Assembly (NCBI GenBank): GCA_018343915.1
Contig: JABRWF010000004.1
Span: 1,984,001-2,048,000 of the forward strand
DNA length: 64,000 nucleotides
Reading direction: 5' to 3'
DNA from: Agroathelia rolfsii
Taxonomy: Eukaryota; Basidiomycota; Agaricomycetes; Amylocorticiales; Amylocorticiaceae
This document shows, in pieces, positions 37,137 through 50,530 of the stretch. Position 1 is the first letter of the stretch, and every line of letters begins with the position of its first letter. Both the position numbers and the translations under genes were made by a program. The notes beneath the pieces were generated by a model that was not told the DNA's origin, ran no database searches, and was given only the letters and a program-made list of their open reading frames with translations.

Positions 37137-39172
37137 CTAATCCAGATACAATGGATGTCCACCAGCAGCACTATGCCCCGTGCCGGGACGACCGTCACCT
37201 CCATCACCCGAAGCTGCGCTCATGTAGCTGTGACCCGTGTTTGGGCGCTCATCGTGCACATGGCCGTCTTCGGGGTATCCCATGCCAGGCATACCGTAGC
37301 TGAACGTCGACTCGTGTGCATCATAGTCGCCGGCCGAGGGCAGCGACGGTGGCATGTGCAGTCCTGATGAAGCCTGTTGATGAGGGAATCCGGTGGCCGG
37401 GAGCGGGTTTAGCAAGCCACCATTGCCAGGGCCACCAAACTCGTGGCGCAACCCTCCACCAGGGTGCGAGCGCGGATGCAGTGGTGGCTGCGGCACATAC
37501 AACGGGGGCGCACCGCCCAAGCGAGAGTGATGATGCTGGAAGTCGGGTTCAGACTCGCGGCGAAGCAGCATACCGTTGTGGCCAAGGCCAAGAGGGGGTG
37601 GACGCACTCCGGTGTGGTGCATGCCCGGTGACAATCCCGAGGAGGGGTGATGGATGCCACCCATGAGGCCATGGGATATCGTCGTCGGAGGACGCACGAT
37701 CGGAGCTGGGTTCTCGAGTTGCGCGGCATTGGCCTCTTTCTTGGCTTTGCGCCACTGTTTCCGCAGTTCCTTGAATTCTGTATATTATTTTAATTAATAA
37801 AATGAAGTGAATGAAAAGTTAGTCAGAAAAAAATGTTCCATCTCGAATTGTAAAGGGAAAAAAAAGTATACGGACCGGCAGGACTACGCTTGGAACCGTG
37901 TCTTTGCATAGACACATGGGCGTTTAGATGGTTTAGAGTACCATACGCCTTCGTACATCCCGGATAAGAGCACTCGTACAGCCGCTCAATCTCATCATAC
38001 CGCCTACGGGGACGCTTTTTGACCGCGCTGCCCGGCAGAGGTACGAAATTGTACTGCTGCCTTGATTCATCACCCAGCTGATGACCTGATTGGATGGATG
38101 GCAGTGACTGACGATGATGCAGGCGGGGGAAGGCAGTGAATGGGGGAGGCACGGTTGAACCTATGGAAGAGTTTCCAGTGCCAGGTGGCGAGGGCCCATA
38201 TGGGTCTTCGCCAGCGCCAAGAGAAGAGGGATAGTCGAGGCCAGCTGAGGCTGAGCCAACAGGGAAGGAGGGGCCCAAGGGGGATGAGACTGCGTCTGAC
38301 TCCATCTTCCATGCAAAGGGAGATGAGTGTTGATCGTCTGCACGGGGCGTGTCCACCGCTGGGAGTGGAGGGGGCATGGCGGAGGAGCCATAGGCAGCAG
38401 TGGAACGATAGGACATGTGTGGCGGAAGATGTTGGTTGTGAGCGTAAGCAGCTCTTAGCTGGGGGGCGACAAAGGAATAGCCGTTTGTGATGGAAGGCTC
38501 AGACATACGCCTCTGTTCGAGGAGGGACGTGTCTGAGTTGGGGGGCTGCTGGAGATGGAATCTGCTGTACTTTGATCCATCGTCAAAACGAAAATGGAGA
38601 CGTGTATGGGGTGCACTGTGCGGAGATGGAAAGGAGAACTGGACACGTGAGTCTGACTGGAGATCATCGGCGAGTGCAGGAGAAGAGGAAGGGAAGGAGG
38701 GACCATGTGTGGAATGGTAGGGCTGCGAGAGCCCGGGGGTGTGGCTGGGTCCGTTGACTGTTGCAGCGTTAGTATTGGTATCATTGCCCATAGTGTTGTC
38801 ACTGTCGTGGACGCCGAGAAAGGCTAGCTGGGTTGGGGGTGCGCTAGCTGGGTGGGGGATATGAAAGCTAGTGTGGATTGAGTTTGAGGAAGAATTGGAC
38901 GCGTCGAGTCTTAAACTCTGGGGCGGTTGTGGATACGACTCTCGGGAGGGGTGATCAGCTGGGGAGAGTGGGGAGAGGGGAGGAATGGCAGCTGAGGAGG
39001 AGGAGGACTTAATAGAGCCATGCAAGTCGGTGGCAGGGGGAGAGGGTGACATTGAGGAGGGGATGGAGGAAAGGCTGGAATCGCTAGAAGAAGAAGGGGA
39101 TGAGGAAGAGGAAGAGGAGGAGGAGGAGGATGAAGAGGTAGAATAAGCGGATGGGAAGGAGAAATGTGCCAT
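37137..39172 (-). CDS. CON7-like C2H2 zinc-finger transcription regulator
   Basis: 645 residues from ATG 39172 with a single intron (37778-37875). The N-terminal half is Ser/Pro-rich and disordered, opening with a long Ser tract after MAHFSFPSAYS. The conserved core is FVPLPGSAVKKRPRRRYDEI, then one finger CSYPGC...HLNAHVSMQRH (C-x4-C-x12-H-x5-H), then KRSPAEFKELRKQWRKAKKE. This signature (PGS..KRPRRRY.EIER.Y.C, AYGTLNHLNAHV, EFKE.RK.W) is that of ascomycete CON7/Con7p, a morphogenesis regulator needed for normal conidia and infection structures in Magnaporthe, with cell-wall genes among its targets. The C-terminal half is Gly/His/Pro-rich, ending GHPLYLD. The family call rests on the finger block. 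The role in a basidiomycete is inferred only as morphogenetic or cell-wall control. Confidence 0.85.
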
Positions 39173-39191
39173 AGCCGCGCTGGATGGCCCA

Positions 39192-39251
39192 CTAAGAAGA
39201 TTTGTAGCTGAAGAGCGTCGAGTTGCTGAGGGAAGAAGGAGCAGCAGCCAT
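39192..39251 (-). promoter_or_regulatory. Possible upstream ORF of the CON7-like gene
   Basis: A 19-codon frame (MAAAPSSLSNSTLFSYKSS) ends at 39192-39194, 19 nt before the main ATG. A longer version of the same frame starts at 39377. If this region is in the mRNA leader, it would limit translation of the regulator. Confidence 0.35.
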
Positions 39252-42200
39252 GGATCGTAATTGCCCTATTATATTATTATTGCAATAACGAGAAATGTAA
39301 CACACAGAGTGAGCGCGAGAGGGTTTGGCGGCATGACCTGCACAATCGTCGCATCTCATCATCTTCTTTTTGCCCACCTCCGATGTCCCCCATCAATCAA
39401 TCTCAGATCGCTTTCTTCTCAGCATCTCACCGGCTTCTGTTCTGTCTATTGTTTCCTTCTTCCTTCTCATTTATTCGCCGCCTCTCGGAACGGCGCATCA
39501 GCCCCTCTGACGTGACTTCTCTTCGCTTGCCTTTTTTCATTCCTGCCATTTCCTCCTTTTATTTTATTTTATTTTCTGCTTTTTCGATTTCTCCCTTCCT
39601 TTTTTCTATTTTTTTTTTTTTTTTTCTTTCTTTTCTTTTCTCGCCCCTCTCTTCCGTGCGCTCTCTCTCCCGCCCCCGAGGCCAATCCAATCCCCCAACG
39701 AGCCCTCCAATTATATCCTCTTTTGGCAAAATGCCCGCCTCACGGCGCACGTCTCCTGTCTCCTCCTCCCCCTCCCTCCCCCAGCGTCCACACCACACCC
39801 CATGTTGGAATTTTATTCGTATCCTCCACCTTCTCTCCCCAACACACACGTTTCGCATTGATCTCGCTCCTGCCGGACCAGGTGGACACATACACATACA
39901 GACGGGCGGACGGATGGACGCCGCACATCGATCCGACCCTGCCGCACCTCTCATGTCAAACCAGCGCGGATTCTCTTCTTTTTGGCCTGCCACCCATTTT
40001 ACAATTACACTTCCTTCCTTGACTTTCGCTCTCTCTGACGCGTTTGGTCCCACCGCGTGACACTGTTTGGCAGATCCCTCGACAGCTGAACGTGATAGGC
40101 AAAAGAAGCCACACAGAAACGTTATCAATTCTCGGGACACATCTCCCCCCACTCACAGGTCAGCGAAAAAGAGTCTCTTCCTTTTTGAGTAACTTTATTA
40201 CATACACACATATCATAAAAAAATACATCATCATCATCATCACCCTCCTCATCATCATCATCAGAAAAAATGTGTCATGTCCTCATTCCTTCCTGCTTCT
40301 CCCTGTGCGTGTGTGTGATACGGTTTGCGCGCCCTGGTTTTGGCTGACCTGCTGCGTCGGGTCATCGACATGCTCCCCTCCCCCTCCCTCTCCTCCGGCT
40401 CGTCGCACCCTCCTCCCCCCAACCCTGCGGCTTCTTCGGCGTCTATCCTCACTCAGCACCGTCTCCTCCGTACTCTCGTTGGCATGCCTGAGCACATCAA
40501 CGTACTGCCTTCATCGCATTTCCTCGTCTCGTATCTTGGCGACTGCTCAGCTGTCTAACTAACAAAAAAAAATTTTCTTACCCCTTCCCCAGTAAGCACA
40601 GCCCGATCGGCACGCTTAGATACCCGTATGTCTGTGTCTGCCCGGTCGACAATTCATCTCGAGGGTGTTCTCTTTTTCTGTTCTGTTCTCACTCTGATCC
40701 CCTCGATCGGCAACGGCCTTGCATATTGTATCATCACCGCTGCCACCACCAAAGTTGGTTCTTTTTTGTTTACTCACCTAACTCATTTACATTATTACAT
40801 CGACATCATCGGCTCCCCAGCGTCTCTATGAGCATCAATATCACCAACACCGATGATGATGAACTTGTAACTCCAAGTATAATATCAGTAATCCAATTAT
40901 TATTACTTTCCTTACCCACACTGCCTTCCTTCTTTGCACAAGAATGTGATCACGGCCTTGACTGTAGGCGCACGCCACCGCTAATTCGACAAACACCTAG
41001 AATACGCATACACCGATCATCATGCCTCGCGTAACGGCTATATTATATTGCGATTAACGATTAGTAGGTACGAAGTATTATAACACATATATACACACAC
41101 ATGTTCCTGTGTAGTACGTACTAGTATGCCAATGTGCATAGCCATTGTATCCATGTCTACGAGATTATGAGTGGACGGGCGGGTGGTGCCTAATCTTGGC
41201 TGGACCTACTGCTGTCACGATCAATCATTATCATTGTCATCACTATCATCATACGCGACGTTGGCAATTTGTTTCCCCCCAGCTTCTTCTGTTTGGCATG
41301 CTTATGTCCGTGTTGAGCCGCATATTATATATATATGTGTATTTACACTTGTTCTCGTGTCCAATGCCAAACATCCGGTTCTATTCCTTCCGCTGTGAAA
41401 GGATCTTGGGATGATCGATGACGGAATGTGGAATATATTCCTAGTATAGGCACATAGTACATACGTTACGCTACGCATGTGTGGTATGATCTCTTAGGAC
41501 AGATTGTATGCGCTTTTCGTGCTCTGTTACGTAGTACATGTTTACTCTGGTCCGCTTGATATAGTGCATGCCATGTCAATGCGTCAACGCGCGTCAACAT
41601 GCACAGCTTTGCGTTTCTTTCCTTGGCCTATGTTAGCACTAACATAACGCGGAATGATCTTTCTGGGCATGTCAGCGTCGACGCGAGAATCTTACACTAT
41701 ACGCGCGTCAACTCGAAAATACATTACCCCCACCCCCACTCCGCAGCGGCCTTGAGATGTACCACGCGGACATGAACTTACAAGCTGCGTACATGCACAT
41801 ATACTCAGCGTAACTTGTGTATCGTATGTATTGTTGCATGTGCACAGCTTGCACTGGCACACCAGTGATCTGGTGCTCCGGTGAGCGCTTTCATCAGGCG
41901 ATCGCCGCTGTAGGTATGATCAATTGCCCCCTTTATCCCGGTTGGTTCCTTGTGATGAGACAAAAAGGGCAAAGTATATGCAGTATATGCATCGATTGTT
42001 GGCATAATCGTGATGATAGTGATATGGCAACCCCGTATCACATGGTCTTTGTGTACAGCACTATACTACTACAGGAGTGGAAACCAAAATCACGTACTAA
42101 CATATACTGGATGTTGATTCTAAAACATCCTGTGTAAAAGCACACACACAAAAAAAAAAGAACATTGGGCTAATCAGGTAGATCAGATACATCCATGTCC

Positions 42201-43633
42201 ACATCCACATGTACATCGTGATAACTGTCTTCGAAAAAATGGAGAAGGCAAAAATGGATGAGAAACAGCACTGAGTTTACTACTTAGGCTTCATTCTTCC
42301 GTCGGTACGTCTCTCTCCGGCCGATGTGTAACGGTTGGTCCGCCGCCACATGTCCAGGCTACCACGTGAGTATTTAGTTTTAACCCAATCCCGAGAGCGG
42401 GAACGGAGGAGGAGGAGGATTCGCATCGTACGTACGTGTTGCTTGATTATACAGTGCAGTATCCGAGGATATAGTTATCGTAGCTGGTACTGGTACGCAC
42501 CACTCAGGCTGGGACTTTGACACTTTCGATCTGGGTAGTTGTGCTCGATGCACGTCGCAGTACTGACCGATCCAAGTTTGTTATTAAACGGTATTACCAT
42601 TTAGCAAATTCTATTTCTACGCGATCGATCAGTGGTCAATGATCATTGAAGGTGCAACAAATGTTATCCCTTCACCCGCTTTTTTTTTTTTGTTTTTTTT
42701 TTTTTTGTTTTTTTGTTTGTTTGTTTGTATATCTTTGAGATCGACTTGATAGTCCGTTTTATTTACTTGTTTTCTGCTTACGCAAAACAAGCGATCAGAC
42801 ATGCCAGGATCGAGAAAATCGATGGATACAAAACAGAACATAAGATCGAGGGGTGCTTAGGCTCATCCGGCCTCGAAGAGAGTTAGAAGGGCCAATCAAC
42901 ACAAGAGAGTCGTAAAAGCGCCAGTGTTCGGGGCCGGATAGCATCACATTAGCGCCCGCCGAGGATCGACAATACGGCATATACTATAGTAGGTGACACA
43001 AGTTGGAACTAATCCTGACATATAGGGCATTAGATAGGCATTAGGCTCGAGGCTGGGTGTATTATACTAGAGAAGACTTGTGCTGGTTTTCTTTACCTTT
43101 TGCCAGTTATTTATTTACGGCACACATTTCCGATACCCATACCGAAGGGAATGGAATACTTGGAAAGGGGGTTGCCAGTGAAGACAGATTGAGAGGGGGC
43201 GGAGCAAGATACGCGACGCACCTGCCTTTTCCGTAACTGTCTTCTTCTGAACTTTCTTGAGCTGTGACAAAGGGCAACCTTATCCGGTCTTTTCTTCAAC
43301 CCTTTGAGGGCCCTGATCCAAGGATAAGCCGAGAGCTCCAATAACAATTTTTGGCGGCGTTGAATGTAGGTATGCACACGGTTTCTACAATCTGTTTTTG
43401 TCAGGGTCAATGTTCACAGAAAAAAAGAGGGTTATAGGCAATCAAACGGAGTAAAGATAAGCACACTCCCCCCAGTGAAATGAGAAAGAGAAAGCCTGCG
43501 TATATGCGGCTGAGAGTATTTCGAATATTGCCCAATGAGCGGGCGCCGCCACCTCCGATGAATGCCAAGCGTAATCGCAAGAGAGCGGCGCATATCCGTT
43601 CTGGACACTCTTCAAATTCGGCAATTAGCGAAC

Positions 43634-43669
<36 letters not shown>

Positions 43670-46600
43670 AGCATCAGCTGTATCATTTGACATCGACCTC
43701 ATCATCGTCATGTGCCCCATTTGTGTGTATGCGTATGCATGTGTGGGAGAGAGCCGTTGACCACAAACCTGGGAGCTGACGATGGCTGATCTAGGTGCAT
43801 TGATATGCGATGATGATTGGTGATGTGATGATCCGACCCCACCCCAGTCTGTGACGCGTCGAAATCAAAATGTCAAAAGATCATAGACATAGGTGAGGAG
43901 AGGGCGTGGCAAGCTTGTGGTTGTGTCAATCCACTATGGAGAAAAATCGCCGCAGAGACAAAAAAGAACAGAAGAGTCTATCAAGTCGGACTCTCGAGGC
44001 TATCTTAATTGTTTCTGTTGTTGTTGCACGCATTCGTGTTCCGTCCGTCCTGCCTGCCTGTGAGAGGGTGGAGGTTGAAAGCCGTTGCACATATAAAAAT
44101 ATAATATAATAACAAGATAAAACACATCGTGTAATTCGTGTTACATCGGCATCATCGCCGTCCAGTCGCCGCTCCGGTGTTCAAATTTAAAACACATGTT
44201 CAGGGATGGATGGAAAGGAAGAGCAAGAGAAAGAGATACTGTCTGTTGCGTAGGCAGGCGTCGTCGCCACGAAAATGCTACGCCAGACTTTTGGTTTGCA
44301 AAGAATGAGGTTGCTAGAGATGGAGCATGATAATGATGGGAGCCGAGGAAATCGCTCTCTATCTTAGGCTGGTCCGAGTTATCTGTTTTTTTGTCCTCTG
44401 TTCTTGCCAGCGTCTATACCTGGGTCGAAGTCGAAGAAGAGACTCGTAGCCATCGCCGCCGTCATTATCGTTAGCTACTATATAGGATGGGGCAACTTCA
44501 CGACGTCTTTTTTGTCGCAAGCTTAGATTATGCACAGGCGCACGTAAAATCCGAAACAGCCTATATGTGAGCTGTGGAAAAGGCACAACAGACAAAAACC
44601 GAGTACGGAATTGCAAAAGGAAGCATCAATCATAGCCAGCCATTGGCAGTCGAGCAACTTTGAAAGTGAGCTCAGAGAGGCCTTTGAAACACGAGGAGAC
44701 CACCGGGAGCAAATTGAAGGGCGGCTGAGAAGAGAACGATCACCGAGCACCTGATCGTGACGTAAGCTGGCGCGCGGAGTTAGCCTCACGTAGCCCTGTG
44801 AACGTTGACCGCTTCCTCCCTCTAAGAGTCGCACATACCCACTATCGAAGTATTTTTTTTTTCGTAACGGAAGAGCAGGTAACGAACTCGCACTAACAGC
44901 TCTTGTTCACTGTCCGTCTTTGGATCCTCTGGGCTGCGCCCGGATTTTAATGATCAATCGTAGTCTAAATATGTATTTTCGTATATCCTTCCTTCATTTG
45001 ATCTTTTCGTGTCCTTATGCTTTGTTGGGGACTGTCTTTACATGTTGTGCTTCTTGGATCAACAGAATTTCTTTTTTTGATCCAATAACCGTCTTCCTTC
45101 TCTTCAGGCGATCACGGCATCGTCGGAGCATCGGTCCATCATTATGCACCCGAGAAGAAGATCACACCAACAGCGACACACAAACAGATCATATACAAAC
45201 ACAGTTTTCATCCCCATACATCCCCGACATCTCAATTCTTTTCAAAGCCATTCATGATCATGATGAACCTTCGGCTGGTTGTATTACAACTTGAGTTACA
45301 GTTCCGTTCAACGAACTTCAACTTCTTGTGAACCCCGTCAGAACAAATTGAAGAGAGGTTCGATGTTAACCAAAGCATTCCAAATGGGGATATAGTATCC
45401 AGCGAGGAAAAACGGATTGACCTGCACAATAAAGTGCAACATGCACGTATCTGTTTCTTTCTTCGACGCGTCTGTCAGTCAGAGATCACCAGACATGTGT
45501 ATGGTCACACTCCCAAGATCTTGGGCCCTCGGGTTCCATGCGTGGGTGATCGGCATCGCCCGCCTGTCATGACGATGTTGGTGTCGCGATCGTCACCACC
45601 GCTGTACTTTCATGATATCTTACTGTCCCGTAGTGACTGTCAGTTAATCATGAGAACATGGTCCGTTATGAGCGTGGAATAATACCAAAACAGAAAGCAA
45701 CATAAATACTCTATAATGTTGCGGGCTTTGAGTGTATCATTCCTGCAGTACATGATATAGCCACTGCAAATACGTGTTCAGGGTCAAATGAATTAGCAGA
45801 CGAGTCGCCGTCCGCGTCAGCCTGCTTCGAAACTTATGTTCAATTTCTTCCGGTTCTACACTATGATTTGGAGCGTGTGTATACGCGTGTATGATTGGCA
45901 GGACGAAAAAAAGGTGGTGCAGAATCCTCGTGTATAATGCGTTATCACAGCAACCCTGAATAAGCTATAAACAACCCACCCCTTCTATTCTCCTGTACCT
46001 AATCGTCGAGGTATGTATGTGGCGTCCATGAAAAACACCAGATTCATTAAGAATGGATGACACCTTCTCTGCCTACATAAAGTCAGGCCAGGAGGCACTG
46101 CGGATACAAAACGGACCATTTGATAGTAATAAAGGAAGATTGAGAGGGCGAGAAATTTTACAGTTAGGCTGTAAATAGGAGCTTATTATCATCGAATCAT
46201 CATCAAGCGCATGCTATTGTATAGGCAGTAGATCACATGCAACACGTCGAACTGCATGGATCGCATGCATGAGAACACGGAGAAACAGGAGACAGACAGG
46301 CGTGGTGTTTGATGGACAGCCGAGGACCACAGAGATGTTCTATTTTATCAATGACATGTTCGAATGTGTCCTCGTAATGTACCATCTTGATCATGAATTT
46401 CTATTTGGAGGCAAATGCTGTCGTGTGTGTAAGGTTCATTTTACTTTGAGTCCTCTGGTTTTTCATTCGTCAAGTCTTCTCCGAGGACATGTATTCGCTC
46501 GCCACAGGGCGTTGTATATCAAATGTGGCAGAATCCAGTAATAATTATATATTGAGGAGGTATTTATTAAGCTGGCGAAGAATATGAAATAAGGCGTTGC

Positions 46601-49600
46601 GCAAGAAATTATGTTGACTAGCCAAGATGATCATGACTGAAATTCAGGTTCAAACAAAGAGAAATGCGAGCGCCCGATCCGATTGGATCGTCTGCCAGAA
46701 CACATCATGTTCATCTGTCATTGGCTGTGGGTGTTTCACTTGTCCTGTAATCCATGGATTTTTAAACCTGGGGATATGCGCATGCGTGCTGGGAAAAAGA
46801 GTTCAGGGTGGCTAGCGTGTCACTCAAGGTCACTAAGTGAACGCTGCGAGCTGTGAGTTGACCAAGTGGTGTACAGCCGCATCTGGTGCTTTTTGGAACT
46901 CCGTCAGCTCCAACATTATCCGCTTCCCTTGAACTCGTCAAGGGCTTTACGATCTCCTGATATCAGCATCACTTAAATGTTCCTGGCATGTGGAAAGATA
47001 CAAGGATAGGGACGTTTGTATGCAGGGCGAATAAAAATGAGGCATTTATACACCGCTCACGACATTCCTGGCACGTCCGGTCTATCAAGAGCGGGCAACA
47101 ATAGTAGCAGCCACGATAACCAGACTATTATTTGCTCCAAGTTGTTCATTCGTTCCTGCTCCTTGTTCCTTACTTTCAGGTCGGTTTACTTGTCATCATT
47201 ATTTACCACCATCACCACCACTACCACCACTGCTCAGGCTGTCACTTGGCCGGCTGACTGACGGAACTCTCCCTGCACTCCAAAATACTGTCTGTGAACA
47301 ATACTTATCTGAGCGTTTCTGTCAATGAGTTGCAACACTCCTGAAAGATATGATATTTTAGTGCTCTCCATTATAATACGATCATCCCTGGTTTATATAT
47401 GCAGCAACGACGCATCATAATTTTTGAAATGATACACGACTCGCCGCGGAAAAACAGATAGAGCGTCATCAACGCCTGTCAAGAATCTTCCTCGTTACTT
47501 ATTCTGGGACAAAGACAAATGATGTTCTTCGAAAAGATGGGAGGACAAACAATCCTACACGTGGATTCACGCCTTTGCGGTTCCTAAAGTGTGTTCCCAA
47601 ATATGTTCGCCTTGTAATATCTCCCACGTGGAGGAACTCAATCATCGTCATCCATATGCTGGTAAATGTTATGTACCTGTATATGTATACCTACGTTCAC
47701 TCGTGCCCTTCATTCATTCTCTCTCCACCACTCACCTTCTTAAGGCACTGATATCCGGTTCCGTCTGGGCAATCAATACACGGGCCGGTGTAATGTTTCT
47801 CGATTTCTCTCTTAACCGAAGCTGATCATGGGGATCGATTACCTTTCGTCCGCTTAATCTTGGCTATCCCGTCAAGTGATGGCAAGCGTTCCGGTCCCGG
47901 AGAGCTGTACGGTGCATCCCGAAAACATAATGAAATCGAAAGCTCAACAAATAAAGCAATAGGCAAAGTTTCATCACAGTCAAGGCACGCTCATACACAG
48001 GCCGCGGTAAGAACGGAGAGACAATGACCTGCGTGTACGATTGACTTCTTAATTGACTGGGTCTTAGCTCTGAGTCACGTAAGGGCCTTCCGTGATGTAA
48101 GGGGTTTTGCTGTCGTGTCTTGGTCACACCTTTTTCTAACCGTCTTGTTCTCTCATCTCTCTCCTGGTGTTCCGCGACTAGACCGTTATCTAGGCCCATG
48201 AATTGTACATAGCTCTGGTATCACCGGTCTCCGATATTCACGACTTGTTAGTGATTATGGGATCAGGTGAGTACCACCGCAACATGTCGATGCTGGCCGG
48301 TGACCGGACCTATGCATCCTTCATCTGAGACGTCGACGCTCTTTGCTTCTCCGCAGTGGCTGTGGCCTCTGGGGATTCAGCGTGGGTCCGCCGATGGAGA
48401 GAAGTACTGGAAGTCACGCATCATGTTTGATAACAATAAAAAGAAAAGGAAAGGGGAACCAAGACCATCAGTCACTGCAAGCGCAATTGTTGCCGATTGA
48501 CAGTGCTTACACGCTTATGAAAGCAGAACATATTTGTAACCGAGTCGGGAGTCAACTCGCGAGCGTGCTGTACACTGGCAGCTCAACGCAACATCTGTTT
48601 CATGAGTTTGACGGCATATATGAGTGTGTCAATATGATACATAAACGGCGTAAGCAGGTTGGGCCGTTCGCTCGATGCCTGGGCATATGTGCCATATGTT
48701 TCTCCTCGACGTCGGCTGCAGTACTCAACACAATTGCCTCCATTCCTCCGATTGTGCGCTAAATTCTCCGTCATTTAAGCTTTGTGAATGAACTTTACGG
48801 CAGACGAGTGATTGGCTGCATTGTCACTGCATCCTAATTGAAATCAATTGTTGCCAGCCTTGTTCAATGGTAAATGCAACACATCATATACAATTCATGA
48901 CCTATTCATCAATACATCCAACGAATTTCTTTGACGGGCATCCTGCTTTGGTCGAATTCCCAACTATTCCGTGAGCAGGTTGCTATATACGTTGGCAATT
49001 GGTGATTGATTCCTGTACTAACCTCCATTTAGTGATATGACTGATGCCACGAAACTTCTATTCTTCCACGTAAATCCATACAGACCGGCTCGAGTCAGAA
49101 TGTAACCCCAGGCTCTCAACGTTTAATTGGAACCAAACGGTCTATTCACTCTCTTCTGAGTGTTTTATACACTAATTTGTGATCAATTCTTTCATACAAA
49201 ACAGACAGTGAGTACTGATACGTGAAGATAGTGCTCATAGAAGTTTCTTTCCTAAAATAAAAATTACCACCACCAGTCCCAGCTGACGACCATCCCAGAG
49301 AAGATTACCAAGTAAACTTCACAGCTAGGTTTGCACGATCGATGGATATAGCTAGAATCGGCAAACATTCGTTTAAATATTTTTCAAAAAAAAACTGATA
49401 ATGACTTTTCAACATGACTGGAATGCATACTATTGCTGCTGTGTGGGTCAAGTCATAGCATGGGACACCCTTTCAAGTGAACAATCGAGGTTCTTATCGC
49501 TAATGAAATATTTTCCAGGTTGATTGTGACGTTGACAACACACCTCATGGTTAGAGCGGAAAAAGGACATATTGCAACGATGTATCATCAAATACGACGA

Positions 49601-49797
49601 AATACATCGGGAATGAAATGCGAGTGAGCAACCTTGTTCCTGTTTGCCATGAATCCATCCTTGGGAACCCTACTTAGAAGGTGTTGTTTAGCGGATCTGA
49701 GTCGTGGTCGAGCATAACTGGCCCTTTGGATGTAAATTTGTTAATGCATCGAACGAGTCATTCACTTATCTTAAGAACGAAGAATGCGTGCTTGCCT
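39252..49797. other. Very long gene-poor region upstream of the CON7-like gene
   Basis: About 10.5 kb with no recognisable protein. It begins with a strongly pyrimidine-rich plus-strand tract (39400-40160), then ATC repeats (40226-40262). Farther on are T-rich imperfect repeats (42682-42728), a 44-nt A run (43635-43678) and CAT/CCA-rich patches (about 47200). Open frames are short, overlap on both strands and lack domains. It may hold long promoters, non-coding transcripts or 5' leader introns; none can be delimited from sequence. Confidence 0.35.
43635..43678. repeat. Poly-A run (44 nt)
   Basis: The longest homopolymer in the window. Candidate retroposon tail on the plus strand; the sequence upstream shows no recognised retroelement coding. 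Its length is also prone to assembly error. Confidence 0.5.
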
Positions 49798-49799
49798 TA

Positions 49800-50357
49800 C
49801 ATAGTGGCGTGCAAAAAAAACTTGCTGCGCCCTGTTTGTCAACTTCCCCCACTTCTGCACAGACTCATGTCAAATAAAAACTCATGTGACATATTGTAGA
49901 GCCAATTGAGATTTCTGTAGCGTTAGAATTTCTGTACCTTCTGTAATCAGCTAGATCTGAGTAGGAAAGTGACTAGTGTACAATACAGGAAATCAAAATA
50001 AAATTGAAGATTTTCCCTTGAATTTGTACCTATAATTCTGCAAAGTTGGCCAAGGGTAAAACCAGCCATCTAGTAAAAATATCGCCAACTTTGTAGAATT
50101 ATGCAACTTCAGGGGATTGTTTTGAATTCCTGTAGTGTTTGACTCTCAAAAAAATATTGAAACCTCAAAATAAACCCAGAAGCAGAACCTAGGAAATTCC
50201 ATTAAATTTACCCTACTTAGATCTGACCTATTACAGTGGGTAAGTAAATTCTAGTGCTACAGAAACCCCATGGGCTCTGCGGTATGTCACATGAATCTTT
50301 GTTTGACACGAGTCTGTGCAGAAGTAGGGCAAGTTTTTTTTGGCATGCCACTGTATG
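49800..50357. mobile_element. MITE (558 bp), Tc1/mariner-like, long inverted arms
   Basis: The left end CATAGTGGCGTGC plus A-run and CTTGC matches the reverse complement of the right end (CATACAGTGGCATGCC plus A-run and CTTGC). The arms continue for about 250 bp, sharing CTTCTGCACAGACTC, CATGTGACATA, TTTCTGTAGC and AGATCT-containing blocks. TA precedes the left end (49798-49799) and follows the right end (50358-50359). No coding capacity. It ends 173 bp before the start of the next gene, so it sits in that promoter. Confidence 0.75.
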
Positions 50358-50530
50358 TACTAGTAGTCGAACGACGCACGTGAATCATGATTCAAGATAT
50401 TCGGGTTCGGAGGTATTGGCTGTCATCCAACTGAACTTGAACTCCAAGTTGCTCGATAAGAGTTGTTCAAGTTGTCTAACTCCCCCCTCCTTTCTATTTG
50501 ATAAGATCATAAGCACAAACCTATACTATC
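50358..50530. promoter_or_regulatory. Short promoter interval between MITE and uncharacterised gene
   Basis: Only about 170 nt separate the MITE end from the predicted ATG, so upstream control sequences of the gene must lie partly in the element or further left. No TATA box recognised. Confidence 0.35.

Noticed and set aside
37316..37666. Plus-strand frames opposite the CON7-like 3' exon
   Set aside because: Shadow frames in G/C-rich coding sequence; the minus frame has the recognised protein.
39559..40152. 197-codon minus-strand frame and overlapping plus-strand frames
   Set aside because: Both come from the low-complexity pyrimidine/purine tract; no domain and no conserved pattern.
40226..40262. 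ATC repeats as a possible CRISPR-like array
   Set aside because: Simple trinucleotide repeat with no unique spacers, in a eukaryotic genome.
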